Positions 31,784 through 41,005 of a DNA stretch of 64,000 nucleotides are shown piece after piece. The position numbers were made by a program, and so were the translations under genes. Under the pieces are notes generated by a model. The model was not told the DNA's origin. It ran no database searches and saw only the letters and a program-made list of their open reading frames with translations. The stretch is from UBA2040 sp041751955 (GTDB lineage Bacteria > Bacteroidota > Bacteroidia > Flavobacteriales_D > Crocinitomicaceae), in the NCBI GenBank assembly GCA_041751955.1, contig JBGSIB010000054.1, positions 1 through 64,000 of the forward strand. The letters are read 5' to 3'. Position 1 is the stretch's first letter. Each line of letters starts with the position of its first letter.

Positions 31784-32730
31784 CCGTATATGTCTTTACG
31801 ATACGATTCACTGGCATCTTCGTGCATCATCACCCAATAACTTTCATAACGACTTTCAGCAATTTCACCATGTTCAACAGCATCTTTCACCGCACATTTG
31901 GGTTCGTTGATGTGTTGGCAATTATTGAATTTACATTGATCCATCAAAGCCCGCATTTCTGGGTAATAATGTGCTATATGTTCCTTTTCTAAATCTATGA
32001 TTCCGAAGGCTCGAATACCAGGTGTATCCACTATAAATCCGCCTGAAGTAAGGGGAAACATTTCGGCAAAAGTCGTGGTGTGTTGACCTTGTGCATGCGC
32101 TTTCGATATTTCTCCAATTCTTGCTGAAAGTTCAGTATCTATCGAATTAATTAAAGAACTTTTTCCAACGCCAGAATGACCGCCAATCATGACCTGTTTT
32201 CCTTTGATTTCTGCTTTCAAAAATTCTACTGAATCTTTATCAAAAGTCGAAACTTTGTGACAGGGATAACCAATGGCTTCATATTTTTCAATATAGGCAT
32301 CGATTTTCTCCATGTCTTTTTCATTGTACTGATCAATTTTATTAAAAAGCAAAGAAACGGGAATGCGGAACGATTCTGCTGAAACCAAAAAACGGTCAAT
32401 AAAAGCCAAATGTGTATCAGGAGAATGAATGGTTACCATCAAATAGGCTCTGTCAACATTCGCGGCGAGAATCTGCATTTGCTTGCTCAGATTCGTCGAT
32501 TTACGAACTATATAATTTCGTCTCGGTTCAACACCCACAATCATTCCACGATTCTCATCATCGCGCTCTGGAGAAAGAATCACTTCATCACCCACCGCAA
32601 CGGGATTAGTTGTTTTCAAACCAGCCATACGGATTTTACCACGCAAACGGCATACGATCATTTCACCGCCTTCCTCCAGCACATTGTACCATTTCCCGGT
32701 AGATTTTAAAACTTTTCCTTTGGTTATCAT
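31780..32730 (-). CDS. rsgA: Ribosome small-subunit-dependent GTPase A
   Basis: This 316-residue protein is a circularly permuted GTPase that matures the 30S subunit. An OB fold at the N-terminus is followed by the G4 motif LLFNKIDQ, then G1 GGHSGVGKSSLIN and G3 DTPGIRAF. The C-terminal zinc domain has CKFNNCQHINEPKCAVKDAVEHG. The order of G motifs is permuted as in RsgA/YjeQ. It opens the rsgA-dtd-mazG operon with a 4-bp overlap with dtd. Confidence 0.97.
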   Translation of the reverse strand: MITKGKVLKSTGKWYNVLEEGGEMIVCRLRGKIRMAGLKTTNPVAVGDEVILSPERDDENRGMIVGVEPRRNYIVRKSTNLSKQMQILAANVDRAYLMVTIHSPDTHLAFIDRFLVSAESFRIPVSLLFNKIDQYNEKDMEKIDAYIEKYEAIGYPCHKVSTFDKDSVEFLKAEIKGKQVMIGGHSGVGKSSLINSIDTELSARIGEISKAHAQGQHTTTFAEMFPLTSGGFIVDTPGIRAFGIIDLEKEHIAHYYPEMRALMDQCKFNNCQHINEPKCAVKDAVEHGEIAESRYESYWVMMHEDASESYRKDIYG

Positions 32731-32823
32731 TCGCCCGCAAAGATACTTCTTTCCTTCGTTATTTCACCCCTCATCCTTTTTCCCCCAACCCACAAACCGC
32801 CAACCGCCAAAGCGCAGCGTCCC

Positions 32824-32857
32824 AAAAGTCAAAAGTCAAAAGTCAAAAGCCAAAACC
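32824..32857. repeat. Tandem 7-bp array AAAAGTC
   Basis: Four to five AAAAGTC/AAAAGCC units in this interval form a short low-complexity array between the divergent rsgA and gldA genes. Confidence 0.85.
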
Positions 32858-32911
32858 CACCTACCACAATAACAACGTTTTTCATTATCTTCGCGCCTCA
32901 AACGCAAACAC

Positions 32912-33817
32912 ATGTCAATCGAGGTTACAAATCTGACCAAATACTACGGCGAACAGTCCGCCGTGAACAATATCACATTCGAAGTGAAAAAAGGAGAAAT
33001 TGTTGGATTTTTAGGTCCAAATGGTGCTGGAAAATCGACAACGATGAAAATCATAACAGGCTTTATTCCAGCCACATCAGGCGAGGTAAAAGTTTGTGGA
33101 TTGCCCGTTTCTGTTGATACCTTGGAGACCCGAAGACTGATTGGTTATTTGCCGGAAAACAATCCGCTGTACACCGACATGTATGTCAAAGAATATCTGG
33201 CTTTCGTAGCGAATATCTACAAAGTAAAAAATGTGAAAGATCGCGTGGCAGAAATGATCAAAGCGGTTGGTTTGGAAATAGAACAAAACAAAAAAATTGG
33301 CGCACTTTCAAAAGGATATCGTCAGCGCGTTGGTTTAGCGCAAGCCATCATACACGATCCAGAAGTATTGATTTTGGATGAACCAACTTCAGGTCTTGAT
33401 CCCAATCAATTGGTCGAAATACGTGAATTGATTAAGAAAATCGGGAAAGAAAAAACGGTTATGCTTTCAACGCATATCATGCAAGAAGTGGAAGCAATTT
33501 GTGACCGTGTTGTGATCATCAATCGTGGAGAAATAGTAGCCGATGGTAAACCAAATGAACTCGATTTAGACAACAAAGTAGTTACCGTTTATGCTGAATT
33601 TGAAGGAGAAATTCCTCGAAATAAATTGCAAAAAATTCCTCAAGTTCGTAAAGTAGAAAAAGTAGGTGAAGGTTGGTTATTTGAAGGTTCGGCAGATTCG
33701 AACTTGAAAAAACAAATCGCTCAATTCGCTCAAGAAAACAAATTACTCGTGCTTACCTTAAAAGTGGAAGAGAAACGATTAGAGGAAGTGTTTAAAGAAT
33801 TGACAACGAATAAATAA
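32912..33817 (+). CDS. gldA: Gliding-motility ABC transporter ATP-binding subunit
   Basis: This 301-residue ATPase has Walker A GPNGAGKST, signature LSKGYRQRVGLAQ, Walker B VLILDEPTSGLDPNQ and the H-loop MLSTHIM. The C-terminal part (KVVTVYAEFEGEI, KVEEKRLEEVFKELTT) matches the GldA extension of Flavobacteriia. GldA pairs with GldF and GldG in an ABC transporter required for gliding motility; those partners are not in this window. It is transcribed alone. Confidence 0.9.
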   Translation: MSIEVTNLTKYYGEQSAVNNITFEVKKGEIVGFLGPNGAGKSTTMKIITGFIPATSGEVKVCGLPVSVDTLETRRLIGYLPENNPLYTDMYVKEYLAFVANIYKVKNVKDRVAEMIKAVGLEIEQNKKIGALSKGYRQRVGLAQAIIHDPEVLILDEPTSGLDPNQLVEIRELIKKIGKEKTVMLSTHIMQEVEAICDRVVIINRGEIVADGKPNELDLDNKVVTVYAEFEGEIPRNKLQKIPQVRKVEKVGEGWLFEGSADSNLKKQIAQFAQENKLLVLTLKVEEKRLEEVFKELTTNK

Positions 33818-33927
33818 TCTCGAAAAACGAGGAAAATCTATCACGAATCTTTAGTCCCAAACCAATCTTTATAGGTTCGTACAAATAAGGGGCAATTATT
33901 TTTTTTGGGGTTGAATATGTGATAACC

Positions 33928-33935
33928 TATATTTG
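33928..33935 (+). promoter_or_regulatory. -7 box of the haloperoxidase-like gene
   Basis: TATATTTG matches TAnnTTTG exactly and lies 14 bases before the ATG at 33950. A TTG at 33911-33913 could be the -33 element, with short spacing. Confidence 0.55.
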
Positions 33936-33949
33936 CTTAAAATTCAACA

Positions 33950-35494
33950 ATGAAAACACTTATCTTTCTGTTTACAACACTGTTTATCAATAGTTTGAAT
34001 GCACAACAAGCAGATGGTTTTTCATCTGAAATTCCAAATAAATATATTGGCTTCGTATTGAAGTTAACGCAAGAAACACCAGGTTTCACACCTCCAGTGG
34101 CTTCAAGAGCCTACGGTTATACAGGTTTGGCCTTTTATGAATCTATCGTTGAAGGAATTCCTTCGAAGGTTAGTTTGGTTAATAAAATCGCTCAATTTCA
34201 ATCGATTACAACAACGAATTCAGGTTCTGTTTATCATTGGCCAACAGTAGCGAATAATACTTTGGCTGGAATAATTGATAGCATGTGGGCAAATGCTAGT
34301 CAAGTCAATAAAGATTCTTTGTTGGCAATAAAGAATTCGTACAACCTTCTTTTTCAATCGCAGCTTTCAGCAACAGTTTTCGCCGATTCAAAAGCTTTTG
34401 GAGAAAGTATAGCCAATGATGTATTTCAATATTCGAAAACAGATGGTTCTCATCTTGCATACACTTCAAATTTCCCAACTTCTTATTCACCTCCAGTTGC
34501 GGCAGGATTATGGGTGCCGTTGCTAGGTCAAAGTGCATTGCAACCGTATTGGGGAAATGCACGACCTTTCATGTTAGCGAATACAGCGAATGTGATTCCA
34601 GGTCCACCGCCACCATTCTCTACGGATGTAAGTTCAGTATTTTACAGTTATGCAAATGACGTTTACGCACAAAGTTTTATCAATACCCCAGATCAAATAA
34701 CGATTGCGCAATATTGGGCAGATGGAGGTGGGACAATTACTCCTCCGGGTCACAGCTTGGCCATGCTTCGAAATATTTTGATACATGAAAATGCTAATCT
34801 AGAAACGGCTTCAATTCAATATGCTAAAATGGGAATGGCGCTTTCTGACGCATTTCGGGCTTGTTGGAAAACTAAATACTTGTACAATTGCATCCGTCCA
34901 ATTGCCTATATTAATGACAATATCGATGCTGCTTGGGTTCCATTGGTGGCAACACCACCTTTTCCAGAATATTCAAGCGGACATTCTACGCAATCTGGTG
35001 CCATGAGTGAAATATTGGAATCTTATTTGGGAAATTCATATGCATTCATCGACAGCGCACACGGAAGTAATTTTGGAGGACCTAGAAGTTTTAATTCTTT
35101 TGATGAGGCTGCCGAAGAAGCGGCAATTTCCAGATTATATGGTGGAATTCACTTTGAATTTGGGAACGAATCGGGATTAACAACGGGTCGAAAAGTAGGT
35201 GCGAATATCAATGCATTGTTCAACAATTTGACTTCAAGTTTAGATGAAAATGTAAATGCATCTTTACAAGTTGAACTTTACCCCAATCCGGCCGAAAATG
35301 AAATTCAAGTCAGAATGGATGGATTTGAAAATTATACGATTGAAATTTTCAATTTGATGGGCCAAAGTATGTATGTAACGAATAATAGTTCTGGTAAAAT
35401 TGATGTAAGTAATTTATCTCCAGGAATGTATCAAGTTTTAGTAACTGATGCACAAATGACTACAAGAGTTTTAAAGAATTTCGTGAAAAAGTAA
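33950..35494 (+). CDS. Secreted vanadium-dependent haloperoxidase/PAP2-family protein with T9SS sorting domain
   Basis: This 514-residue protein has a signal peptide (MKTLIFLFTTLFINSLNAQ), a PAP2/vanadium-haloperoxidase helical domain and a T9SS type A sorting domain (LYPNPAENEIQVRM...LKNFVKK, about 440-514). The phosphate/vanadate pocket is seen in CIRPIAYI, FPEYSSGHSTQSG (the SGH motif) and SRLYGGIHFEFGN. It could oxidise halides or act as an extracellular phosphatase; the family includes both. Gene context gives no help. The -7 box sits 14 bases upstream of the start. Confidence 0.88.
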   Translation: MKTLIFLFTTLFINSLNAQQADGFSSEIPNKYIGFVLKLTQETPGFTPPVASRAYGYTGLAFYESIVEGIPSKVSLVNKIAQFQSITTTNSGSVYHWPTVANNTLAGIIDSMWANASQVNKDSLLAIKNSYNLLFQSQLSATVFADSKAFGESIANDVFQYSKTDGSHLAYTSNFPTSYSPPVAAGLWVPLLGQSALQPYWGNARPFMLANTANVIPGPPPPFSTDVSSVFYSYANDVYAQSFINTPDQITIAQYWADGGGTITPPGHSLAMLRNILIHENANLETASIQYAKMGMALSDAFRACWKTKYLYNCIRPIAYINDNIDAAWVPLVATPPFPEYSSGHSTQSGAMSEILESYLGNSYAFIDSAHGSNFGGPRSFNSFDEAAEEAAISRLYGGIHFEFGNESGLTTGRKVGANINALFNNLTSSLDENVNASLQVELYPNPAENEIQVRMDGFENYTIEIFNLMGQSMYVTNNSSGKIDVSNLSPGMYQVLVTDAQMTTRVLKNFVKK

Positions 35495-35513
35495 TTCATC
35501 TCTCCTTATTTCG

Positions 35514-35606
35514 TTATAAAATAACCGGTCTTCCTGTTTTCAAAAAAGCTGGTGGATCTTTGGTGTAAATTTCCTTGAGCTCAAGCGGACGGATTTCCTT
35601 CCCCAT
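35514..35606 (-). CDS. Possible 30-residue peptide
   Basis: A short minus-strand frame runs from ATG 35606 to TAA 35514 and encodes an orderly charged peptide (MGKEIRPLELKEIYTKDPP continuing to LKTGRPVIL). It has coding-like composition but no recognised family and no clear ribosome-binding context. It lies between the haloperoxidase-like gene and tyrS, on the opposite strand to both. It may be a gene fragment. Confidence 0.25.
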   Translation of the reverse strand: MGKEIRPLELKEIYTKDPPAFLKTGRPVIL

Positions 35607-35634
35607 TTTATGCAAGTTTTACGGGCTAATCTAT

Positions 35635-35642
35635 TATTTTTG
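35635..35642 (+). promoter_or_regulatory. -7 box of tyrS
   Basis: TATTTTTG fits TAnnTTTG and lies 74 bases before the tyrS ATG, leaving a leader of about 65 bases. No T-box or other riboswitch was recognised in the leader. Confidence 0.5.
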
Positions 35643-35716
35643 CACGCAAATGTTCGATATGTTGCAATAACTTTTATTACAGCTGGATACTATTGAAACA
35701 AACAAAAAACAAAAAA

Positions 35717-36997
35717 ATGCCAAAGAATTTTATAGCAGAAATGCAATGGAGAGGAATGATTCACGACATGATGCCGGGAACAGAAGAAGCTTTAAACAAG
35801 CAAGTTCGTTCGGGATATATCGGTTTTGATCCTACCGCTGATTCTTTGCACGTTGGACATTTGGTGCAAATTATGACCTTGGTACATTTCCAAAGAGCCG
35901 GACACAAACCTTTTGCTTTGGTTGGCGGAGCTACAGGAATGGTGGGCGATCCATCGGGAAAATCAGATGAAAGAAATTTGTTGGATGCGGAAACATTGAA
36001 CCACAATGTGGAATGTGTGAAAGCACAATTGTCGCGGTTTTTGGATTTCAATGACAGCGAAACGGGCGCCGAAATGGTCAACAATTACGATTGGTTCAAA
36101 AACATGAATTTCTTAGATTTTATTCGCGACGTTGGAAAGCACATTACTGTCAATTACATGATGGCGAAAGATTCCGTGAAAAAACGATTGGAAACAGGAC
36201 TTTCTTTTACCGAATTCTCTTACCAATTGGTACAAGGTTACGATTTCTATTGGTTAAACGAACACAAAAATTGTATCGTGCAGCTGGGTGGTTCCGATCA
36301 ATGGGGAAATATCGTTACGGGAACAGAATTAATTCGTCGTAAAAGTGGAAACGAAGCTTATGCCGTTACAACACCGTTGATTAAAAAAGCCGATGGAACG
36401 AAGTTTGGAAAAACGGCTTCGGGTGCTGTATGGTTGGACAAAGACAGAACGTCGCCTTACGAATTTTACCAATTTTGGATGAATGCTAGCGACGCGGATT
36501 CTGAAAATTACATCAAAATATTTACACTTTTAGAGAAAGATACGATAGACTCAATTATTGCTGAACATCAAGCTGAACCGCACATGCGCAAATTGCAAAA
36601 ATCGGTAGCGGAAGACATTACTGTGCGCGTTCATGGTCAAGAGGAATTGGATGCTGCAATTTCTGCGAGCAATATTCTCTTTGGAAAATCAACAGCAGAT
36701 GACTTGCGCAAACTTTCCGAAAAAGATTTCTTCTCTATTTTCGACGGAGTTCCTACCGCAGAAGTGGAACGTTCCGATATAGAAGCTGGCATGTCCATCA
36801 TCGACGCACTTTCAGGAAAAACAGGTTTTCTAGCCTCCAACGGCGAAGCCAAGCGCGAATTAAAAGGAAATGCCATTTCAGTCAACAAGGAAAAAGTTGG
36901 CGAGGATTTTACGATCAGTACCGAAACCTTGATCAACGGCAAATATGTGCTATTGGGCAAGGGGAAGAAAAACAATTATATTTTGGTGGTGAGGTAA
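35717..36997 (+). CDS. tyrS: Tyrosyl-tRNA synthetase
   Basis: This 426-residue class I synthetase charges tRNA-Tyr. The HIGH motif is HVGH in DSLHVGHLVQ, and the KMSKS motif appears as KFGKT in GTKFGKTASGAVWLD. Tyrosine-binding residues lie in YQLVQGYDFYWL and GGSDQWGNI. An S4-type RNA-binding C-terminus (ISVNKEKV..TLINGKYVLLGKGKKNNYILV) is complete. The ATG at 35717 was chosen because the longer frame begins with TTG. It is transcribed alone. Confidence 0.97.
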   Translation: MPKNFIAEMQWRGMIHDMMPGTEEALNKQVRSGYIGFDPTADSLHVGHLVQIMTLVHFQRAGHKPFALVGGATGMVGDPSGKSDERNLLDAETLNHNVECVKAQLSRFLDFNDSETGAEMVNNYDWFKNMNFLDFIRDVGKHITVNYMMAKDSVKKRLETGLSFTEFSYQLVQGYDFYWLNEHKNCIVQLGGSDQWGNIVTGTELIRRKSGNEAYAVTTPLIKKADGTKFGKTASGAVWLDKDRTSPYEFYQFWMNASDADSENYIKIFTLLEKDTIDSIIAEHQAEPHMRKLQKSVAEDITVRVHGQEELDAAISASNILFGKSTADDLRKLSEKDFFSIFDGVPTAEVERSDIEAGMSIIDALSGKTGFLASNGEAKRELKGNAISVNKEKVGEDFTISTETLINGKYVLLGKGKKNNYILVVR

Positions 36998-37112
36998 ATT
37001 TTACCTCGGGCAGTTCAGAGCTATTCCTCTTTTCGACATTCTTTATTCTCTAATATCTATTCTCAGTCACTTCGACTTCGACTTCGCTCTGTCTTCGTTT
37101 AAGTCTCTGCTC

Positions 37113-37847
37113 TCAATATTCGATTGCAAAAAGAAAAAGTCCTTGCCCAGGAGCAGACATACTCGCCGCACCACGATCCATTTTAGCCAAAATCGTTTTC
37201 ATTTCAGAAGGTGGCATTTTTCCGTAACCGATATCGAGCAAAGTACCAACTGTCGCGCGAACCATATTCCGTAAAAAACGGTCGGCGGAAATTTCAAAAT
37301 AGTAATTGCTTTGGTCAACTTGTACCCATTTCGCTTCAGAGACATCGCAAATATTTGTTTTAACATCCGTATGCAACTTTGAAAGTGAAGTAAAATATTG
37401 TTTTCCAATAAGATGCTGGCAAGCTTCATTCATTTTGTCAAAGTCCAACGGTGCATGAATGTAAACACTTCTGTCAAGAACAAATGGATCTTTTGCCGTG
37501 TGAATAAAATAGCGATAGGTTCTTTTTTTGGCGTCAAAACGAGCATGCCAATCGGGTGCAACTTCTTTTATTCCCTTGATTACGATTTCATCGCCCACCA
37601 TCCGATTGAGCTTGTAGTGCAAACTTTCAATATCCGTTTCTTTGGAAACATCGACGTGAAAATAATATTCACTCGCGTGAACACCGCTGTCCGTTCGGCC
37701 ACAGCCAACAATAGGGTGCTCTTTCTGCCCGAGTAATTTGAACAAACAATCTTCTATGGTACTTTGCACAGAAACTTCGCGCGGCTGCCTTTGCCAACCA
37801 TGAAAGGTCGTTCCTCGATATGCTATTTTAACGGCTAATCTTTTCAC
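37113..37847 (-). CDS. truA: tRNA pseudouridine synthase A
   Basis: This 244-residue enzyme makes pseudouridine at positions 38-40 of tRNA. The catalytic Asp is in GCGRTDSGVHA. RLAVKIAYRGTTFHGWQRQ marks the N-terminus, and RFLRNMVRATVGTLLDIG the C-terminal motif. It starts at GTG 37847. It is in the opposite direction to both neighbours and is probably monocistronic. Confidence 0.97.
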   Translation of the reverse strand: MKRLAVKIAYRGTTFHGWQRQPREVSVQSTIEDCLFKLLGQKEHPIVGCGRTDSGVHASEYYFHVDVSKETDIESLHYKLNRMVGDEIVIKGIKEVAPDWHARFDAKKRTYRYFIHTAKDPFVLDRSVYIHAPLDFDKMNEACQHLIGKQYFTSLSKLHTDVKTNICDVSEAKWVQVDQSNYYFEISADRFLRNMVRATVGTLLDIGYGKMPPSEMKTILAKMDRGAASMSAPGQGLFLFAIEY

Positions 37848-37944
37848 AATTGCAAAACTAAGAATTTACATGTTGTATTTTTCACGATTTCCTTCGGTTT
37901 CGTTCGTTCAACTTCTCAAACTTCCTTTTCGCTTCAAAATGTGA

Positions 37945-37952
37945 TATATTTG
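37945..37952 (+). promoter_or_regulatory. -7 box of the LamG/repeat surface protein gene
   Basis: TATATTTG is a perfect -7 box 18 bases before ATG 37971. It lies inside the longer GTG-started frame, so the start is the later ATG. Confidence 0.55.
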
Positions 37953-37970
37953 AAAATCAAATTATACACT

Positions 37971-39893
37971 ATGAAAAGAAAATTACTCGCACTATTTGTC
38001 CTATTGAGCTCATTGACTTATGCTCAAGTTCCGAGTTATGTGCCACAAAGTGGTCTTCGATGTTATTATCCTTTTTCAGGAAATCCGAATGATGCTAGTG
38101 CGGCTGCAAGTCATTTGGTGAACAGCGGTGCGGTACTTACGACTGATCGTTTCGCCAATCCAAATTCGGCTTATTCATTCAATGGAACGAACCAATCTAT
38201 GAGTAAAACAAATCCAAATTTTACCTTTAGTTCTGCGGGTAGTTTTACGGTTTCCGTTTGGATTCAAAAAACCACAACGGCCGGGGGTGTTGCATTAATC
38301 AATGGAACGTCAACTGCTGGTAATTTTATTTGGTTGCTTCAAGGTGGAACGACAATGACTTATGGAACCAACAAACAGCAACAATCTTGGGTTTACGTTT
38401 CTTCACCTATCACAATAGGGAGTTGGGAACATTTTGTTTGTGTCTACAACAACGGAGCAATGACATTCTATCGAAACAACGTTGTTGAAGGAACAGGAAC
38501 TTTCACCTATACGGGAGTGACATCGGCCAATATGCCATTTTACGTTGGAAAAGGGATAAGTGGTGGATATTTTGCAGGAAATATTGATGATCTTGGGATC
38601 TGGGATAGAGCCTTATCGACATGTGAAATTAATGACCTTTTTAATGCTACATCAACCATTACAACTGTTAATGCTGGTCCAGATGTATCTTTGTGTGCTG
38701 GAAATTCTACAACTTTGACTGGTTCTGGAGCTACAACTTTACAATGGAATCCTATTGTGACGAATGGTGTTTCATTTACACCTACTTCAACACAAACCTA
38801 TACTTTAACAGGAACGGATGCCAACGGTTGTTCAGCATGGGATCAAGTGGAAGTGACAGTTAATCAACCTTTAATCAATGGAGGTCCAAATCAAACAATC
38901 TGTTTAGGTTCGTCGATAACGTTGACTGCAGCAGGAACAAATTCAGCGACTTGGGACAATGGAGTTTTAAATGGTGTTCCTTTTATCCCAACGTCAAGCC
39001 AAACTTATACGGTAACTGGAATCGATTTGAACGGTTGTCCAGGAACAGATCAAGTTTTAATCAATACCTACCAGCCCAATATAAATGCCGGGAGCAATGT
39101 TGCCGTTTGTGCAGGGGAATCTGTAACCTTGACCGGAAGTGGAGGCGTTACTTATGTCTGGGATAATGGAGTGAGCAATGGCGTTTCCTTCGTGCCAAAT
39201 GCTTCACAAACCTATATTCTTGTCGGTACTGATGGATTTGGTTGTTCTAAAACAGATAGTGTTGATGTTGTGGTCAATGCTACTCCCAACATTCAAGCAG
39301 GTGTTGACATAGCTGTTTGTGATGGAGACAATGTTACTTTATCAGGTTCTGGTGGTGTTTCCTATGTTTGGAATAACGGTGTTACGGATGGCTCGACTTT
39401 TACACCTACAGTTTCGAATACATATATAGTAACAGGAACGGACAACAATAATTGTACGAACGTAGATTCAGTATTTGTTGCCGTGAATCAACCAACGGTT
39501 TCAAATTTGAATATTTCAGCCATCGACCAATATGTTTTAAATGGAACGACTTACAGTACTTCAGGCACTTACACGCAAGTGATTACAAACGCAAATGGTT
39601 GTGATAGTACAATTACGCTCAATCTATTTTTAGACTTCACGGGGTTGGAAGAAGTTTCAAAAACGCTTGTTCGTTTTTACCCAAATCCAGTGAACGATTT
39701 TGTTTACATAAGCGCCGATGTTTCAGTGATAGGAAAAACGATTCAAGTATTTGCCTTGGATGGGAAACTAGTAAAAACAATTGTGTTAAGCCAAGAGCAA
39801 AGTGAAATAAATTTTAGTGAATTGAGTTCGGGAGTTTATACCTGTCGAATGGATGACATGTCAGAATTCAATTTCCGTTTGGTTAAATATTAG
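37971..39893 (+). CDS. Secreted LamG protein with four Ig-like repeats and T9SS sorting domain
   Basis: This 640-residue protein has a signal peptide (MKRKLLALFVLLSSLTYAQ). A LamG domain follows (about 25-220: FTVSVWIQKTT, WEHFVCVYNNGAMTFY, IDDLGIWDRALSTCEINDLF). Four tandem repeats of about 69 residues come next, each starting near NAGPDVSLCAGNS and ending near DQVEVTVNQP, with two conserved cysteines. A type A T9SS sorting domain closes it (VRFYPNPVNDFVY...LVKY). It should be an extracellular surface or adhesive protein. Its stop overlaps the convergent EI24 gene stop by 4 bp. Confidence 0.88.
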   Translation: MKRKLLALFVLLSSLTYAQVPSYVPQSGLRCYYPFSGNPNDASAAASHLVNSGAVLTTDRFANPNSAYSFNGTNQSMSKTNPNFTFSSAGSFTVSVWIQKTTTAGGVALINGTSTAGNFIWLLQGGTTMTYGTNKQQQSWVYVSSPITIGSWEHFVCVYNNGAMTFYRNNVVEGTGTFTYTGVTSANMPFYVGKGISGGYFAGNIDDLGIWDRALSTCEINDLFNATSTITTVNAGPDVSLCAGNSTTLTGSGATTLQWNPIVTNGVSFTPTSTQTYTLTGTDANGCSAWDQVEVTVNQPLINGGPNQTICLGSSITLTAAGTNSATWDNGVLNGVPFIPTSSQTYTVTGIDLNGCPGTDQVLINTYQPNINAGSNVAVCAGESVTLTGSGGVTYVWDNGVSNGVSFVPNASQTYILVGTDGFGCSKTDSVDVVVNATPNIQAGVDIAVCDGDNVTLSGSGGVSYVWNNGVTDGSTFTPTVSNTYIVTGTDNNNCTNVDSVFVAVNQPTVSNLNISAIDQYVLNGTTYSTSGTYTQVITNANGCDSTITLNLFLDFTGLEEVSKTLVRFYPNPVNDFVYISADVSVIGKTIQVFALDGKLVKTIVLSQEQSEINFSELSSGVYTCRMDDMSEFNFRLVKY

Positions 39894-40744
39894 TCTGTTA
39901 TTGGCTCTTCTATCTCTATGATTTCGGTAGTTTCAGCTTTCAGATATCCCATGTCGAACATGGCTATGGTAGCGGCGACAATCGTTACGACGGGTGCCAT
40001 GGAGGCCAAAATCCATAAAAATAAGTGGAGGAAAAAGTCGGCAATGGAGGCATCAGCATCGTTTTTGGTTGCAAAATCAAAGAGAATGGAAAGATCAACG
40101 GGCATTAGAATTAACATGGAATAAACGCCACCTATTGCCACCGCTAATCCTCTATGTTTCCGAATAAAGATGATACTTTGATCGATGTCAAGTTTTCGTC
40201 TTTCGTTCACGTAATCCAAAAAACTGAAGCCATAATAAAAGAAACCGATGGCGAAAGTCAAATAGAAAATAGGAGCGGAGTGGGCATTTTTCCAACCCAG
40301 AACGGAAACCAAGAATATGATTAAGAAAAAAGTGTATTCCCACATCAAATTTCGAATGACTATCCGAAAACTGCGCTGAATGTCATGCCACAACTGTTTT
40401 GCGCTGAAGGGATAAGTTTTTCCTGTTAGCTTCTTCTCACATTTTTGAGACAAAAAAGAAAGCATGGGCGAAAGCAAGACAACAACCATGTACTTCGCAA
40501 ATTTCATCAAAAGAATGGCAATGGTAATTTCAACAAGTATTCTCAGGGTATACCAAACCATGTCGTTCACGGTTTCCATTTGATATTCTACTTGATGATT
40601 TTGAATCAAATCTCCCAAATAATAAATCCCCAACATCAACAAAGCTGGAAATAGAAAAAACCAATACAAATGATTCTGAAAAATGAACTGATACGCCTTA
40701 CCAAAAGACTTTAATCCCGCCCAGAATTGCTGCAGATATAACAT
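39890..40744 (-). CDS. EI24-domain inner-membrane protein
   Basis: This 284-residue protein has six or seven membrane spans and the EI24/CysZ-like pattern. It opens LQQFWAGLKSFGKAYQFIFQNHLYWFFLFP, then KFAKYMVVVLLSPMLSFLSQ and FDYV-type SFLDYVNERRKLD. The start was set at ATG 40744. The 62 upstream codons of the longer frame read through the 16-bp repeat array and have no family match. CysZ relatives transport sulfate, but activity cannot be inferred for this member. Confidence 0.85.
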   Translation of the reverse strand: MLYLQQFWAGLKSFGKAYQFIFQNHLYWFFLFPALLMLGIYYLGDLIQNHQVEYQMETVNDMVWYTLRILVEITIAILLMKFAKYMVVVLLSPMLSFLSQKCEKKLTGKTYPFSAKQLWHDIQRSFRIVIRNLMWEYTFFLIIFLVSVLGWKNAHSAPIFYLTFAIGFFYYGFSFLDYVNERRKLDIDQSIIFIRKHRGLAVAIGGVYSMLILMPVDLSILFDFATKNDADASIADFFLHLFLWILASMAPVVTIVAATIAMFDMGYLKAETTEIIEIEEPITD

Positions 40745-40780
40745 TGCGTTAAAAATACTAACTTTTGGAATATGAAAGGA

Positions 40781-40920
40781 GTTGGATTTTGGACCGGCTT
40801 CGCCTTTTGGACCGCTTCGCTGATGGACCGCTCCGCTGATGGACCGCTGCGCTGATGGACTGCTTCGCTGATGGATTTGGTGAACTATCCAATCCAACAG
40901 CGCAGCGGTCCAAAATCCAA
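40781..40920. repeat. 16-bp tandem array TGGACCGCTCCGCTGA with inverted end
   Basis: Four units of 16 bp lie at 40808-40871 after a degenerate first unit. At the right end (40899-40920) a segment is the reverse complement of the flank-plus-unit sequence (GGATTTTGGACCG with CGGTCCAAAATCC), so the region can form a hairpin. It sits between the EI24 and purB genes. Confidence 0.85.
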
Positions 40921-40938
40921 ATCTCATCAAAAAAATGT

Positions 40939-40946
40939 TATCTTTG
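40939..40946 (+). promoter_or_regulatory. -7 box of purB
   Basis: TATCTTTG matches TAnnTTTG exactly, 59 bases before the purB ATG. No purine riboswitch was seen in the leader. Confidence 0.6.
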
Positions 40947-41005
40947 CGCTTTCATTTTTCTTCTAATTTGAAGTTAAAACATTGATAATCAACAAATACG
41001 ACAAC

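Noticed and set aside
40745..40930. N-terminal 62 codons of the longer EI24 frame
   Set aside because: They lie in the 16-bp repeat array and its flank. The EI24 family starts at the ATG at 40744.
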